A stretch of 64,000 bases of DNA from Verrucomicrobiota bacterium (GTDB taxonomy: Bacteria > Verrucomicrobiota > Verrucomicrobiia > Limisphaerales > JADJPG01), in NCBI GenBank assembly GCA_016713365.1, contig JADJPG010000033.1:1-64000 (forward strand). Direction: 5' to 3'. The notes under the pieces are model-generated. The model was not told the origin of the DNA and searched no databases. It worked only from the letters and a program-made list of their open reading frames with translations. A program made the position numbers and the translations under genes. Below are positions 18,098-26,946 of this stretch, one piece after another. Positions within the stretch are counted from its first letter, which is position 1. The number at the start of each line of letters is the position of its first letter.

Positions 18098-19027
18098 TCA
18101 GCTCTTCCGGACAATCTCCACCGAGCAATGCGCCCGACCCGCCACCGCGGACGCCATGGTGCCCAGCGCGAGTCGCCCGCCATGATGCAGGCCGCGTGCG
18201 CCGAGGAAAATCGCGTCTGCCTCCCATGTCTCCGCCTGCGCGAGGAGTTCGTGCTTCGGATCGCCGGTGAGCAACTGGGTTTCAACGGAAAGCCCGGCAT
18301 CACTCAGCACCTTCGCCGAATGTTCGAGCATGCGCACCAGCCCTTCTCGGGTCGCCGTGTCGTTTTCGCGCACCCATTGGCCCGCGACGGATTCAGGCCA
18401 GGCAATCGCAGTCTCCAAACGCGCGTCCACCACAGCGATGACGCGGAACTCGCTGAACTCCGGCCACACCCGCGACGCCACCGCGCGCACCGAGGCCAGC
18501 GAATCAGCCGAGCCATCCACGGCCACCACCACGCGAGTACGTGAGTGATGCGGATGTTTGCGCGGACGGGAAATGCGGACCGAGCACGGCGACTCCGCCG
18601 CGACCTTTTGCGAAACACTGCCCAAGAAGAATCGTTCCAGCACAGAACGCCCGTGGGAACCGAGCGCGACGAGATCCGCCTTCCACTCGGCCGCCTTGCT
18701 CAACACTCCCCACGCCGGCGAATCCGCGACCGCGAACGATTCCACCTTCCACTTGGGATGCAGCGTCTTGAGCCGTTCCGCTGCGCGGGCGGACATCGCC
18801 TTCGCCGTTTCCAGAACTTCCATCGCCTGCTCGCGCGCCTTGCGGACCGCCTGCGAATTCGCCGCCGGAAAATCCGGCTGCGGCCCGGCGGGATTAGATG
18901 GCAGCCAGACATCGGCGACCGAAATCACCGCCGCGTCCATCTCAGGGGGCAACCCCGCCTTGGCGAGATCTTCAATCGCCGCCTCGGCGCACGGCGAACC
19001 GTCGTAAGCAATCAGCAGTCGTTTCAT
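18098..19027 (-). CDS. Tandem universal stress protein (two Usp domains)
   Basis: 309 residues made of two Usp domains (about 1-148 and 152-309). Both keep the ATP-binding pattern G-x2-G-x9-G-S/T: ALGSHGRSVLERFFLGSVSQ in the first and LGARGLHHGGRLALGTMAS in the second. Each domain begins with the typical strand and Asp (LLIAYDGS; VVVAVDGS). Such proteins are cytoplasmic stress or dormancy factors that bind ATP. It is directly upstream of the CDF transporter gene (33 bases), and the two are probably one transcript, which would fit a metal- or stress-response unit. Confidence 0.9.
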   Translation of the reverse strand: MKRLLIAYDGSPCAEAAIEDLAKAGLPPEMDAAVISVADVWLPSNPAGPQPDFPAANSQAVRKAREQAMEVLETAKAMSARAAERLKTLHPKWKVESFAVADSPAWGVLSKAAEWKADLVALGSHGRSVLERFFLGSVSQKVAAESPCSVRISRPRKHPHHSRTRVVVAVDGSADSLASVRAVASRVWPEFSEFRVIAVVDARLETAIAWPESVAGQWVRENDTATREGLVRMLEHSAKVLSDAGLSVETQLLTGDPKHELLAQAETWEADAIFLGARGLHHGGRLALGTMASAVAGRAHCSVEIVRKS

Positions 19028-19133
19028 AGAATAAGGTCAGTCACTCACGCCCGCCGCGCTTTGCCAAGCTTGGGAAAAGTGCGCTCGCTCTTGCGAGAAG
19101 GCCCGTTTCCCAAACTCCTACCATGCCAATAGA

Positions 19134-19484
19134 TCACGCGCGACAATCAGGCACAACGGGTGTTTCACGGAAATTGAACTCCCGCAGAATTGCGGCCACT
19201 CCTTCCGTGCCAAGCTGCTGTTCTTGCGCATGCATCTGTGCAATCTGCCTGCCGCTGGCGGTCTTCCGGCCCGGCTCGCTTAATGCAGACCGTTTCGCGC
19301 GTAATGCCTTCAAGCGCACCTTAAGCAGCCGACCGGCAAGACTGCGAACAGTCCTCGCCTTGGATTCTCGCTCGGCTCCCAGCGCCGCATCGAACGCTGT
19401 CACTGCTTGGCGCAGGGAAAACTCGACGTCTTCCACTCTCGTATCGTGAGTTGACCCACTGAATTGTCCGTTCCATTGCGCCAT
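19134..19484 (-). CDS. Small uncharacterised helical protein
   Basis: 116 residues from the ATG at 19484 (a TTG at 19505 is the other choice). I do not recognise it. It looks fully alpha-helical and basic in the middle (RSLAGRLLKVRLKALRAKRS), with no signal peptide. It lies 27 bases after the Trm112-like gene on the same strand, and the LarC and LarB genes are further upstream, so it may be the last gene of that operon. Coding status rests on the open frame and position. Confidence 0.5.
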   Translation of the reverse strand: MAQWNGQFSGSTHDTRVEDVEFSLRQAVTAFDAALGAERESKARTVRSLAGRLLKVRLKALRAKRSALSEPGRKTASGRQIAQMHAQEQQLGTEGVAAILREFNFRETPVVPDCRA

Positions 19485-19511
19485 ACTCGCGGGCAACAGC
19501 CCCAAGTCGAT

Positions 19512-19766
19512 TTACTGTCCCACCACCGGAATCGATTCGTCGATTAGCAGGATCGGAATGCCCGCGCAGATCGGGTAAACAAACTGGCCGTCCTTGCGCA
19601 ACAAACCGCCATCGCACGGGCGCGTCACCGGTTTGCCAGCGCGGTTCAGCAGGCTGTTCTTCGCGATCTGATCGTTCAGACGCTGGAGCAGACTTCCCTC
19701 AGCCAAGGTAAGCGGCTGGCGGGTTTCCGGGCAGCACAGAATTTTCAACAAGTCGGCGTCAATCAT
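19512..19766 (-). CDS. Trm112-like small protein
   Basis: 84 residues. The start LLKILCCPETRQPLTLAEG and the end FVYPICAGIPILLIDE match the Trm112/YcaR family, small zinc-ribbon-like proteins that act as partners of methyltransferases in some organisms. The Cys pattern here (CC near the start, one Cys near the end) is reduced. It is 19 bases after the LarC gene on the same strand. Its partner is not visible. Confidence 0.8.
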   Translation of the reverse strand: MIDADLLKILCCPETRQPLTLAEGSLLQRLNDQIAKNSLLNRAGKPVTRPCDGGLLRKDGQFVYPICAGIPILLIDESIPVVGQ

Positions 19767-19785
19767 AAGTCGGATTCAACAGGGG

Positions 19786-21141
19786 TCAGTTCGCGCTCGC
19801 ACGGACGGCGGCTTCGTAAACGGCTTTCAACGGGACGTTCGCCTGTTCCGCGAGGCGTTTGCAAGACTCGTGCTCCGGCGAAGCCTGGACAATCTTCCCG
19901 TCCAGCTTGCCCAGCTTCACCTGCACTTCACCATAAACCGTCTTCACCGTCGTAAACTCTCGACGCAGTTTCCGGCGCTCCGCGATGTGACGGCGGACGC
20001 CGAAGGCCGAAGTCTCGCGCAGCATCAGCGCGGTGAAACGATCCGCATCGGATTCAGCACACAACACCGAGAGCAGCACGCCCGGCCGGTTCTTCTTCAT
20101 CTGAATCGGTGTGTGGAACACATCGAGCGCGCCGGCGGCCAGCGCCTTTTCGACAAACGCGCCGAGAATCTCCGCGTTGATGTCATCAAGATTGGTTTCC
20201 AGCACCGCGATGGTGTCCGTCTCCCAATCGTGCGCGGCGGAAGCCTCCGTTGTGTCGCCGAGCACCGCGCGCAGCACGTTCGGCCGCGTCTTGTTCTCGC
20301 GCATGCCGAGGCCGTAACCAATCTTCGTCGCGGTCAGGTCGCGCATCGGACCAAAGCTTTCCACCAGTTCCGCGAGCAGCGCCGCGCCAGTCGGCGTCAC
20401 GAGTTCATGCGGTTCATCGCACTGCGCGACGGGGATGCCGCGTGCGCCGAGAATCTCCAGCGTCGCGGGTGTGGGAACCGGAAACCGTCCATGCGCGCAC
20501 TTCACCCAGCCCGTGCCTTCGACCACGGTGGCCGCGAGCACGCGAGGTTTGCCGAGCAGTTCCAGACCAACGCACGCGCCCACGATGTCCACGATGGAAT
20601 CAATCGCGCCGACCTCATGAAAGTGAACCTGCTCCGGCGGCTTGCCGTGGATCTTCCCCTCCGCCACCGCCACGCGACGGAAGACGCCAATCGACTTTTC
20701 CTTCACCCACGCCGAAAGCTTGCTGCGCTGAATCAGTTGCTCGATGTCCGCAAACGTACGTTCGTGGTGATGATGCTCGTGCGCGTGGCTGTGACTGTGC
20801 CCGGCATGCTCATGGCTGTGCTCGTGTGAATCGGAATGTTCATGCCCGGCTTCACCGTGATCATGGTGATGACCGTGGTCATGCGCATGCGCATCGCCGT
20901 GTTTATGATCGCCGTGGTCATGGTCGTGATCACAGCAAGCATCGTCCTCCACATGGACATCGAACTTGGTTCCTGCGACGTGCGAACGTTGCTGACGCGA
21001 CGTGTGCAGGTGGTATCCGCCGACCCCGAGCTTCTCGAGCTCTTGTTCCAGCTGGTGGAAGTCCACGCCCACATCCAGCAGCGCACCGATGAACATGTCA
21101 CCGCTGATGCCGCTGAAAATATCGAGATACAACGTTTTCAT
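19786..21141 (-). CDS. larC: Nickel-pincer cofactor biosynthesis protein LarC
   Basis: 451 residues. LarC inserts nickel into the pyridinium bis-thioacid cofactor in a CTP-dependent step. The N-terminus (YLDIFSGISGDMFIGALLDV), the central VHFHEVGAIDSIVDIVG and the C-terminal RFTALMLRETSAFGVRR are canonical. In some Lactobacillus strains LarC is split by a programmed frameshift; here it is one frame. Residues about 65-130 are an insertion crowded with His and Asp, likely to hold nickel. LarB is encoded just upstream (14 bases), giving a larB-larC order. LarE, the sulfur-inserting protein, and LarA, the best-known user of the cofactor, are not in the window. Confidence 0.93.
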   Translation of the reverse strand: MKTLYLDIFSGISGDMFIGALLDVGVDFHQLEQELEKLGVGGYHLHTSRQQRSHVAGTKFDVHVEDDACCDHDHDHGDHKHGDAHAHDHGHHHDHGEAGHEHSDSHEHSHEHAGHSHSHAHEHHHHERTFADIEQLIQRSKLSAWVKEKSIGVFRRVAVAEGKIHGKPPEQVHFHEVGAIDSIVDIVGACVGLELLGKPRVLAATVVEGTGWVKCAHGRFPVPTPATLEILGARGIPVAQCDEPHELVTPTGAALLAELVESFGPMRDLTATKIGYGLGMRENKTRPNVLRAVLGDTTEASAAHDWETDTIAVLETNLDDINAEILGAFVEKALAAGALDVFHTPIQMKKNRPGVLLSVLCAESDADRFTALMLRETSAFGVRRHIAERRKLRREFTTVKTVYGEVQVKLGKLDGKIVQASPEHESCKRLAEQANVPLKAVYEAAVRASAN

Positions 21142-21155
21142 TGCTGAATGGAAAT

Positions 21156-21977
21156 CTACTTTCGCGCCACACGCGGCTTCCGGGTGGTTCCGTTACGCGC
21201 ATTGGTGGCAACTTCCCCAGCTGCTCCAGCAGCCAGCGCATTCATCTGGCTCGCGGCGTAACCGGCGCCGAAGCCGTTGTCGATGTTCACCACCGTCATG
21301 CCGCTGCTGCAACTGCTCAACATGCCGAAGAGCGCCGTCAATCCGCGCAAGTTCGTGCCGTATCCGATGCTCGTCGGCACCGCGATGACCGGGCGCGCGA
21401 CCAGTCCAGCGACGACACCGGGTAACGCCCCTTCCATCCCGGCCACCGCCACAATGACGTTTGCCTGCTGGATCAAATCGAGTCGCGAGAGCAACCGATG
21501 CAATCCCGCCACGCCGACATCGTAGATGCGCTCGACGCGATTGCCCATGATGTCCGCCGTCACCGCCGCTTCCTCCGCGACCGGCAGATCACTCGTCCCG
21601 GCCGCAAGCACGGCGATGAAGCCCGGGCGCTTCGGCAGCGGGACTTTCTCAAACGTCACACACCGCGCCTGTTCGTGGTGAACGATCCCTTTCAATTTCT
21701 TGCGCAGCGCACGGACGTGTTCCGCGTTCACGCGCGTGGCGAGAAAACGTTCCTCGCGCTTGCCCAGCTGCGCGGCGATTCCGGCAACCTGAGCAGGCGT
21801 CTTGCCTTCCGCGTAGATGACTTCGGGAAATCCTTTGCGCAGCGACCGATGAATATCGACGCGGGCGTAGCCCAAATCCACCAATGGCGCCGCTTGGAAA
21901 GCGCGCAGGACCTCGTCGCGCGAGGTTCCGCCCGCGAGAAAGGCATCGAGCAAGGCAATGGCTTCGTTTGCTGTCAC
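21156..21977 (-). CDS. larB: Nickel-pincer cofactor biosynthesis protein LarB
   Basis: 273 residues from the GTG at 21977, chosen because VTANEAIALLDAFLAGGTSR aligns with the normal LarB beginning; in-frame ATGs at 22049 and 22103 would add 24 and 42 residues without family likeness. LarB carboxylates and hydrolyses nicotinic acid adenine dinucleotide in the first step of pincer-cofactor synthesis. Seen: LGYARVDIHRSLRKGFPEVI near residue 35, then a PurE-like C-terminal domain with AAGTSDLPVAEEAAVTA and AGMEGALPGVVAGLV. It precedes larC by 14 bases. The divergent small gene at 22157 shares its upstream region. Confidence 0.92.
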   Translation of the reverse strand: MTANEAIALLDAFLAGGTSRDEVLRAFQAAPLVDLGYARVDIHRSLRKGFPEVIYAEGKTPAQVAGIAAQLGKREERFLATRVNAEHVRALRKKLKGIVHHEQARCVTFEKVPLPKRPGFIAVLAAGTSDLPVAEEAAVTADIMGNRVERIYDVGVAGLHRLLSRLDLIQQANVIVAVAGMEGALPGVVAGLVARPVIAVPTSIGYGTNLRGLTALFGMLSSCSSGMTVVNIDNGFGAGYAASQMNALAAGAAGEVATNARNGTTRKPRVARK

Positions 21978-22156
21978 GCGCGGAGACTGCCACGCGTCCG
22001 GAGCAGGGTCACGCGGAAATCCCGCTGCTTCCGCAGTTGCATTCCGCATCCGGCGAACTATCGGTTGAGCAGTGGCGATTCCCACCGATAACCGGTGGAG
22101 CATGGGAATGCGGGTTGACTGCCGAAGCCTGGTCCGCCAACCCTCGCCCGGTTCGA

Positions 22157-22585
22157 ATGAACGAAAAGAAGCAAAGACGACGAAAGCCGACGCCGCGAGC
22201 GCTTGAACTACGATCCCAGCTGCTCATGGTGCGCGAGGCGCTGCTCGACCTGCACAAGGCGCTGGTGGAATCCGAACGCGCCAGCTACGAGCAGACGATG
22301 GGGCAGGTGCAATCCGCGAATCATCTGCTCAAGCTGCTGACCGACGATCCGTGGTTCGCCTGGCTGCACCCGTTGTCGTTGCTCATTGTCTCCATCGATG
22401 AAGCTCTGGAAGGTTCCGACTCCGTCAACATCCGGACCGCCACCGCCCTGATCAAAAGCACCCGGGAACTGCTCGTGGCCTCTGAAGAAGGCGATGGTTT
22501 CTCCGGCCACTACTACATCGCTCTCCAGCGCGACGCGGACGTGATCATGGCTCATTCCGACGCCACGAAGCTGCTGCCCAAGTAA
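22157..22585 (+). CDS. Conserved small protein of unknown function
   Basis: 142 residues from the ATG at 22157; in-frame upstream sequence overlaps larB and looks non-coding. The N-terminus is very basic (MNEKKQRRRKPTPR), followed by helical segments LLMVREALLDLHKALVESER and a conserved-looking middle DPWFAWLHPLSLLIVSIDEA, ending HYYIALQRDADVIMAH. I remember similar soluble proteins in other proteobacterial and PVC genomes but no function. No signal peptide. It is divergent to larB and 70 bases or so before the serine-hydrolase gene. Confidence 0.6.
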   Translation: MNEKKQRRRKPTPRALELRSQLLMVREALLDLHKALVESERASYEQTMGQVQSANHLLKLLTDDPWFAWLHPLSLLIVSIDEALEGSDSVNIRTATALIKSTRELLVASEEGDGFSGHYYIALQRDADVIMAHSDATKLLPK

Positions 22586-22658
22586 CGGCGCAGCCCGCCC
22601 GGAAACGCCGTGAACAGCGTGTAACCACTCCCCGCCCGGCTGCGTCCATTCGAGCGTG

Positions 22659-23963
22659 ATGATGCGTATCCTAGTCACTTGTTCTCTCCGCGCGTTCGCC
22701 ATCGCTGGCACGCTTCTCGTTTGGCTCACTGGTGTCTCGGAGAGCCGGGCGCAGACCTACGACTTCACCGCCGCCAAGGCTCATCTCGAATCGAATCTCG
22801 ATCTCTACGGTCCTCGCGGCGTGGTCGCAATCGTGGAACAACGAGGTCGTGGTGAAATCCTTCGCTTCGAGGGAACTACCGGAGCTCCCGCGATTCAACT
22901 GACCGACAACACCAGGGTCGCGATCGCCTCCGCGACTAAATGGTATTCCGGCGCCGTCGTGCTCAAGGTGGCGGAGCTCGGATACTTCCGGCTGGATGAC
23001 CGCGTCGGCCGTTACCTGCCGATCTTCGATCAACAAGGCAAAGGCGACATCACCATCCGGCAATGTTTCGCGATGAACAGCGGGCTCTCCCTCCGCGATC
23101 CGGATTACGAGATCGATTCCACCCTGACGCTCGCGCAGTCCGTCGACCTCATCGCTTCGAACGCACCAATTGTTTTTCCGCCCGGCACCCAGCTCGATTA
23201 CGAAGGCGACGGCATGCAGACCGTCGGCAGGATCTGCGAAGTCGTCACCGGCAAGGACTGGCGAACGCTCGCGCGCGAACTGTTGTTCGAGCCGCTGGGC
23301 ATGACGAACTCCGACTACGAAACATTCGGCTTGAACCCGGCGATTGCCGGCGGAGCGCGGTCGACGGCGCAAGATTACCTAAAATTCCTCCGCATGGTTC
23401 TGAACAACGGGCTCGCAGAAAATGGCCGGCCCGTTCTCGCCAGCCGCAGCGTGCAGGAGTTTTTCAAGAATCAAACCTACGGTCTGCCCGAGTATTACCG
23501 TCCCGCGCCGGCCTCGCTCTTCTACGCCTACAATCAGCGGCCCGATTACGGCATGGGCTCGTGGATCTTCGCGCAGAATCCGACCAACCTCGTCGTCGAG
23601 GAAGTGGCAAGCCCCGGCGCGTTCGGCACCTGTCCGTGGGTCGACCGCAAACGGGGCCTCTGCGGCATCATCTTCATGCTCGGGCTTACCGGTTTTCAAA
23701 CCACCGGCAACAACGACCTGCGCTTCATGGACGCCATCCGCCGCGAGATCGACGCGAAAGGTCTCCCGCCGCAATCTGCTCCCTCGCCTCTGACGGCCTC
23801 GAAAACGGGCGACTATCTACGCATCGAATGGGGCGGTGACGGCAGCCTGCAAGTCTCGACGAATCTCAGCGAATGGATTCCTCTACCTTGGAGCTACAGC
23901 CCGTTCCTTGAATCGACTCCCGGCTCCGCGGCGCCCAGCCAGTTCTACCGCGTGATCCGTTGA
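22659..23963 (+). CDS. Secreted serine hydrolase (beta-lactamase / class C-like) with FYRV-type tail
   Basis: 434 residues from the first ATG (a GTG is one codon upstream). A signal peptide ends near SESRAQ. The catalytic S-x-x-K motif is SATK at 91-94 within RVAIASATKWYSGAVV. The second motif, usually Y-x-N, reads Tyr-Glu-Gly in QLDYEGDGMQTVG, so its Asn is missing. Typical esterase-like members follow with AGGARSTAQDYLKF. The last about 50 residues form a separate small domain, STNLSEWIPLP...PSQFYRVIR, also seen at the ends of other secreted proteins in this window. Substrate is unknown; ester or peptide hydrolysis outside the cytoplasm is likely. Confidence 0.85.
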   Translation: MMRILVTCSLRAFAIAGTLLVWLTGVSESRAQTYDFTAAKAHLESNLDLYGPRGVVAIVEQRGRGEILRFEGTTGAPAIQLTDNTRVAIASATKWYSGAVVLKVAELGYFRLDDRVGRYLPIFDQQGKGDITIRQCFAMNSGLSLRDPDYEIDSTLTLAQSVDLIASNAPIVFPPGTQLDYEGDGMQTVGRICEVVTGKDWRTLARELLFEPLGMTNSDYETFGLNPAIAGGARSTAQDYLKFLRMVLNNGLAENGRPVLASRSVQEFFKNQTYGLPEYYRPAPASLFYAYNQRPDYGMGSWIFAQNPTNLVVEEVASPGAFGTCPWVDRKRGLCGIIFMLGLTGFQTTGNNDLRFMDAIRREIDAKGLPPQSAPSPLTASKTGDYLRIEWGGDGSLQVSTNLSEWIPLPWSYSPFLESTPGSAAPSQFYRVIR

Positions 23964-24018
23964 TCGATAAGTTCTGCACTGGCGAATATCCGACCTCGGC
24001 ACTAGCGTCCAACCACGC

Positions 24019-24438
24019 ATGCTGAAACTGATGAACATCCGAATCCTGCTCCTGGTCGTCGTCGCCTTGATCTCCCCTGCTCTCTCTCGCGCGGCCGAAA
24101 CGCCGGCTCCATCCGCGACCGCCGTGAAGCGGGTGAACATCGACGAGTATGAGAAGCTGCGCACCGGCACGAACATCGTCATCCTCGATGTGCGCAGCGC
24201 GGCGGAGTTTGAGAAGGGACACATCCCCGGCGCCATCAACATCGACATCAATTCTTCACGCTTCGCGGAGCAGACCGCTCAGCTCGACAAGTCGAAGACG
24301 TATCTCGTCAACTGCGCCGTCGGCATGCGGAGCGCGCGCGCCTGCAAGAAGCTGGAATCGTCCGGCTTCAAGTCGCTTATCGATCTCGCGCCCGGCTTCG
24401 ATGGATGGAAGAAAGCCGGCAAGCCCGTGCATAAGTAG
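24019..24438 (+). CDS. Secreted rhodanese-like protein
   Basis: 139 residues. A signal peptide (MLKLMNIRILLLVVVALISP) precedes one rhodanese domain. Seen: VDEYEKL-type start, ILDVRSAAEFEKGHIPGAIN and the active-site loop VNCAVGMRSARACK, where the Cys would carry persulfide and Arg closes the six-residue loop. It would transfer sulfane sulfur, or bind thiols, in the periplasm. The gene follows the serine hydrolase by 55 bases and may be co-transcribed, with no clear functional tie. Confidence 0.88.
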   Translation: MLKLMNIRILLLVVVALISPALSRAAETPAPSATAVKRVNIDEYEKLRTGTNIVILDVRSAAEFEKGHIPGAINIDINSSRFAEQTAQLDKSKTYLVNCAVGMRSARACKKLESSGFKSLIDLAPGFDGWKKAGKPVHK

Positions 24439-24561
24439 AGCGCGTTGCCGCGAGATTCGTGTCGCGTCCGCCCTTGAGCCGACGCCGCGACTGCCGTTTT
24501 AGTGGTGTCGACGTTTCGTGTGGGAACGTCGTAAGGTTTCGACGGATCGAATCGTTCGCGG

Positions 24562-26835
24562 ATGAACATCCTCCGCCCCATCCTGTGTTGGGCGATTGCG
24601 CTGCTGGCCGTTAATCAAACCGCCGCGGCAGCCGACCACTTCGCGTCCGTTTACCTCAATGAGTTCCTCGCCGAGAACACGCGTGGGCTGAAAGACGACG
24701 ACGGCGAACGCTCCGGCTGGATTGAGCTCTACAATGGCTCCGGCTTCTCCATCTATCTCGCCGGCTGGTTTCTCACCGACACGCCGACCAACCTGACCAA
24801 GTGGCGCCTGCCCGGCGTCACGCTCCTGCCCGACAAGCATCTCGTCGTTCACGCGTCCGGAAAGAACCGCATTACCAATCTCGCGCATCCGCACGCGAGC
24901 TTTCGGCTCAACCCCTCCGGCGGTTACCTCGCGCTGGTTAATCGCTCGACCAACGTCGTCTCCGAGTTTCACTACGGCACACAGAAGGCGGACGTTTCCT
25001 TCGGTCGCGTCCGCGGCGAACCATCCTTGACCGGGGCATTACGCAAGCCAACGCCCGGGAAACCGAATCCGCTCACCGGCGCAGAATTCTCGCCGAGCGT
25101 CACCTTCTCCGCCGCGAGCCGGACTTACCTCGATTCAATCCGCGTCCAACTCTCGTGCGCGGACACGAACGCGGTCATTCGCTTCACGCTCGACGGCGCC
25201 CTGCCGAACCTTCGTTCCCCGATCTACCGCGAGGCCATCACCATCACGAACAGCGTGACGCTCCGGGCCCGCGCCTATGTGACCGATCGCTTCCCTGGCC
25301 CGCCGGGCAGCGAGACCTACCTCCGCCTGCACACCAACGCCACAGAGTTCACCTCCAGCCTGCCGGTGCTGATCCTCGACACGCTCGGCACGGACGTCGC
25401 GACCTCGAGCCAGGCGTCGCTCGCGTATGTGACGCTCCACCAACCGATCGACGGCCGCACCACACTCACCAATCCTCCGACTCTCAAGACCCGCGTGAGT
25501 CAACGGATCCGCGGCTCCACTTCATCCGGCATGCCGCAGCCGGGATTTGCGATGGAGTTCATCGATGAATTCAATCAAGAGCGCGACCTGCCCCTGCTCG
25601 GCCTGCCGGCGGACTCGGACTGGATTCTCTACGCGCCCAACGCCTACGACCCGGTGCTCATTCACAACCCGTTCGTCCACCAACTCAGTCGCGACATGGG
25701 CCGCTACTCGCCGCGCACGCGCTTCGTGGAAATGTTTATCGTGCGCAGCGCCGGTCCGATCCGCCTGAGTCACTACGCCGGGCTCTACGTGCTGGAAGAG
25801 AAGATCAAGATCGGGAAGAACCGCGTGAACATCGATCGCCTCGACGCAGACGATCTCAAACCACCGGACGTCACTGGCGGCTACCTGCTGAAAGTCGACC
25901 GGCTCGGCCCCGGCGAGTCGGGCCTCTTTTCCCACGGCGAACGCGGCATCATTCACGTGGAACCGCGTGAGCAGGTCATCTCCCTGCCGCAACGCGCGCC
26001 GCAGCTCCGCTACCTGCTGAACTATTTCGAAGAATTCGAACGCGCCCTCGACAGCGACGATTGGAAAGACCCCGTCCGCGGCTATCACGCGTATCTGGAT
26101 GTCGACGCCGCGATTGATTTCCACGTGCTCGAAGTGCTCAGCGGCAATGTCGATGCCCTCGTCCTCAGCACCTACTTCCACAAGCCGCGCAACGGGAAGA
26201 TCACCTTCGGCCCGCACTGGGACTTCGATCGCGCGCTCGGCTCCACCGACGGACGTGACGAAGATCCCCGCGTCTGGAACACCGGTCCGTTCTTCGGCGG
26301 ACCTTGGTGGCCACGGCTCTTCACTGACTCCGATTTCTGGCAGCGTTGGGTGGACCGCTGGCAGGAACTGCGACGCGACCATTTCGCCGTCACCAACCTG
26401 AATCGCCTCATCGATCAGCTCGCCGCCGAAATCAAGGAAGCCCAGCCGCGCCAATACCGTCGATGGGACTTCCAGCCGCGCGGTGGTTCGTACCAGAGCG
26501 AGATCGCGCTGATGAAAGAATGGCTCTCGAACCGCGTGGACTTCATCGATTCGCAACTGGCCGAACCGCCCGCATTGAAAATGGATTCCAAAACGCCGCG
26601 CACCCTCACCCTCACCGCGCCCACCAACGCAACCATCTACTTCACGCTGGATCGCTCCGATCCGCGAGCCAGCGGCGGCGGAGCCGCGACCAATGCCTTG
26701 ATCTACCAACACCCCATTTCACTGACGAACGAAGGCATCGTCATCGCCCGCGTGCGAAACCCGCAACGCCGCCAACGCGGTGGACCGCCGTTAACCACGC
26801 CGTGGTCCAGCCCGATTCGCATTGCGCCAAAGTGA
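24562..26835 (+). CDS. Secreted CotH-kinase-family protein with lamin-tail and chitobiase-type domains
   Basis: 757 residues. After a signal peptide comes a lamin-tail domain (FASVYLNEFLAENTRG...SGWIELYNGSG, about 25-150), then a chitobiase/FN3-like CHB_HEX_C domain (IRFTLDGALPNLRS, about 175-240), a CotH kinase-like domain (about 300-600) and a second CHB_HEX_C domain (TIYFTLDRSDPRASGG, about 685-755). CotH hallmarks include the ordered RGSTSSGM, DVTGGYLLKVDR and GPHWDFDRALGS segments; in CotH the Asp residues bind metal in phosphate transfer. The composition is common in PVC and Bacteroidetes surface proteins. Expression is probably monocistronic, ended by the terminator at 26881. Confidence 0.88.
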   Translation: MNILRPILCWAIALLAVNQTAAAADHFASVYLNEFLAENTRGLKDDDGERSGWIELYNGSGFSIYLAGWFLTDTPTNLTKWRLPGVTLLPDKHLVVHASGKNRITNLAHPHASFRLNPSGGYLALVNRSTNVVSEFHYGTQKADVSFGRVRGEPSLTGALRKPTPGKPNPLTGAEFSPSVTFSAASRTYLDSIRVQLSCADTNAVIRFTLDGALPNLRSPIYREAITITNSVTLRARAYVTDRFPGPPGSETYLRLHTNATEFTSSLPVLILDTLGTDVATSSQASLAYVTLHQPIDGRTTLTNPPTLKTRVSQRIRGSTSSGMPQPGFAMEFIDEFNQERDLPLLGLPADSDWILYAPNAYDPVLIHNPFVHQLSRDMGRYSPRTRFVEMFIVRSAGPIRLSHYAGLYVLEEKIKIGKNRVNIDRLDADDLKPPDVTGGYLLKVDRLGPGESGLFSHGERGIIHVEPREQVISLPQRAPQLRYLLNYFEEFERALDSDDWKDPVRGYHAYLDVDAAIDFHVLEVLSGNVDALVLSTYFHKPRNGKITFGPHWDFDRALGSTDGRDEDPRVWNTGPFFGGPWWPRLFTDSDFWQRWVDRWQELRRDHFAVTNLNRLIDQLAAEIKEAQPRQYRRWDFQPRGGSYQSEIALMKEWLSNRVDFIDSQLAEPPALKMDSKTPRTLTLTAPTNATIYFTLDRSDPRASGGGAATNALIYQHPISLTNEGIVIARVRNPQRRQRGGPPLTTPWSSPIRIAPK

Positions 26836-26880
26836 ACGCCAATGCCGCTGACAGCCTTAGCTGTCCCGAGTCACCCCACA

Positions 26881-26929
26881 GAAAATCAACAGGCGGCGCA
26901 CCGTGAGGCACGCCGCCTGTGATTTTTCT
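26881..26929. terminator. Bidirectional Rho-independent terminator
   Basis: A perfect 10-bp stem ACAGGCGGCG / CGCCGCCTGT (26889-26898 and 26911-26920) has a T-run after it on the plus strand (ATTTTTC) and a weaker T-rich run on the minus strand. It sits between the converging ends of the CotH gene and the repeat-protein gene and can serve both. Confidence 0.8.
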
Positions 26930-26946
26930 CAAACAACCGCTCGGAC

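Noticed and set aside
20730..21147. Met/His-rich frames opposite and beside the His-rich part of larC
   Set aside because: They arise from CAC/CAT/GTG-rich DNA coding the His tract.
24500..24540. GACGTT/AACGTC inverted repeat before the CotH gene
   Set aside because: Arms are only six bases and no other regulatory signal is present; it may be chance.
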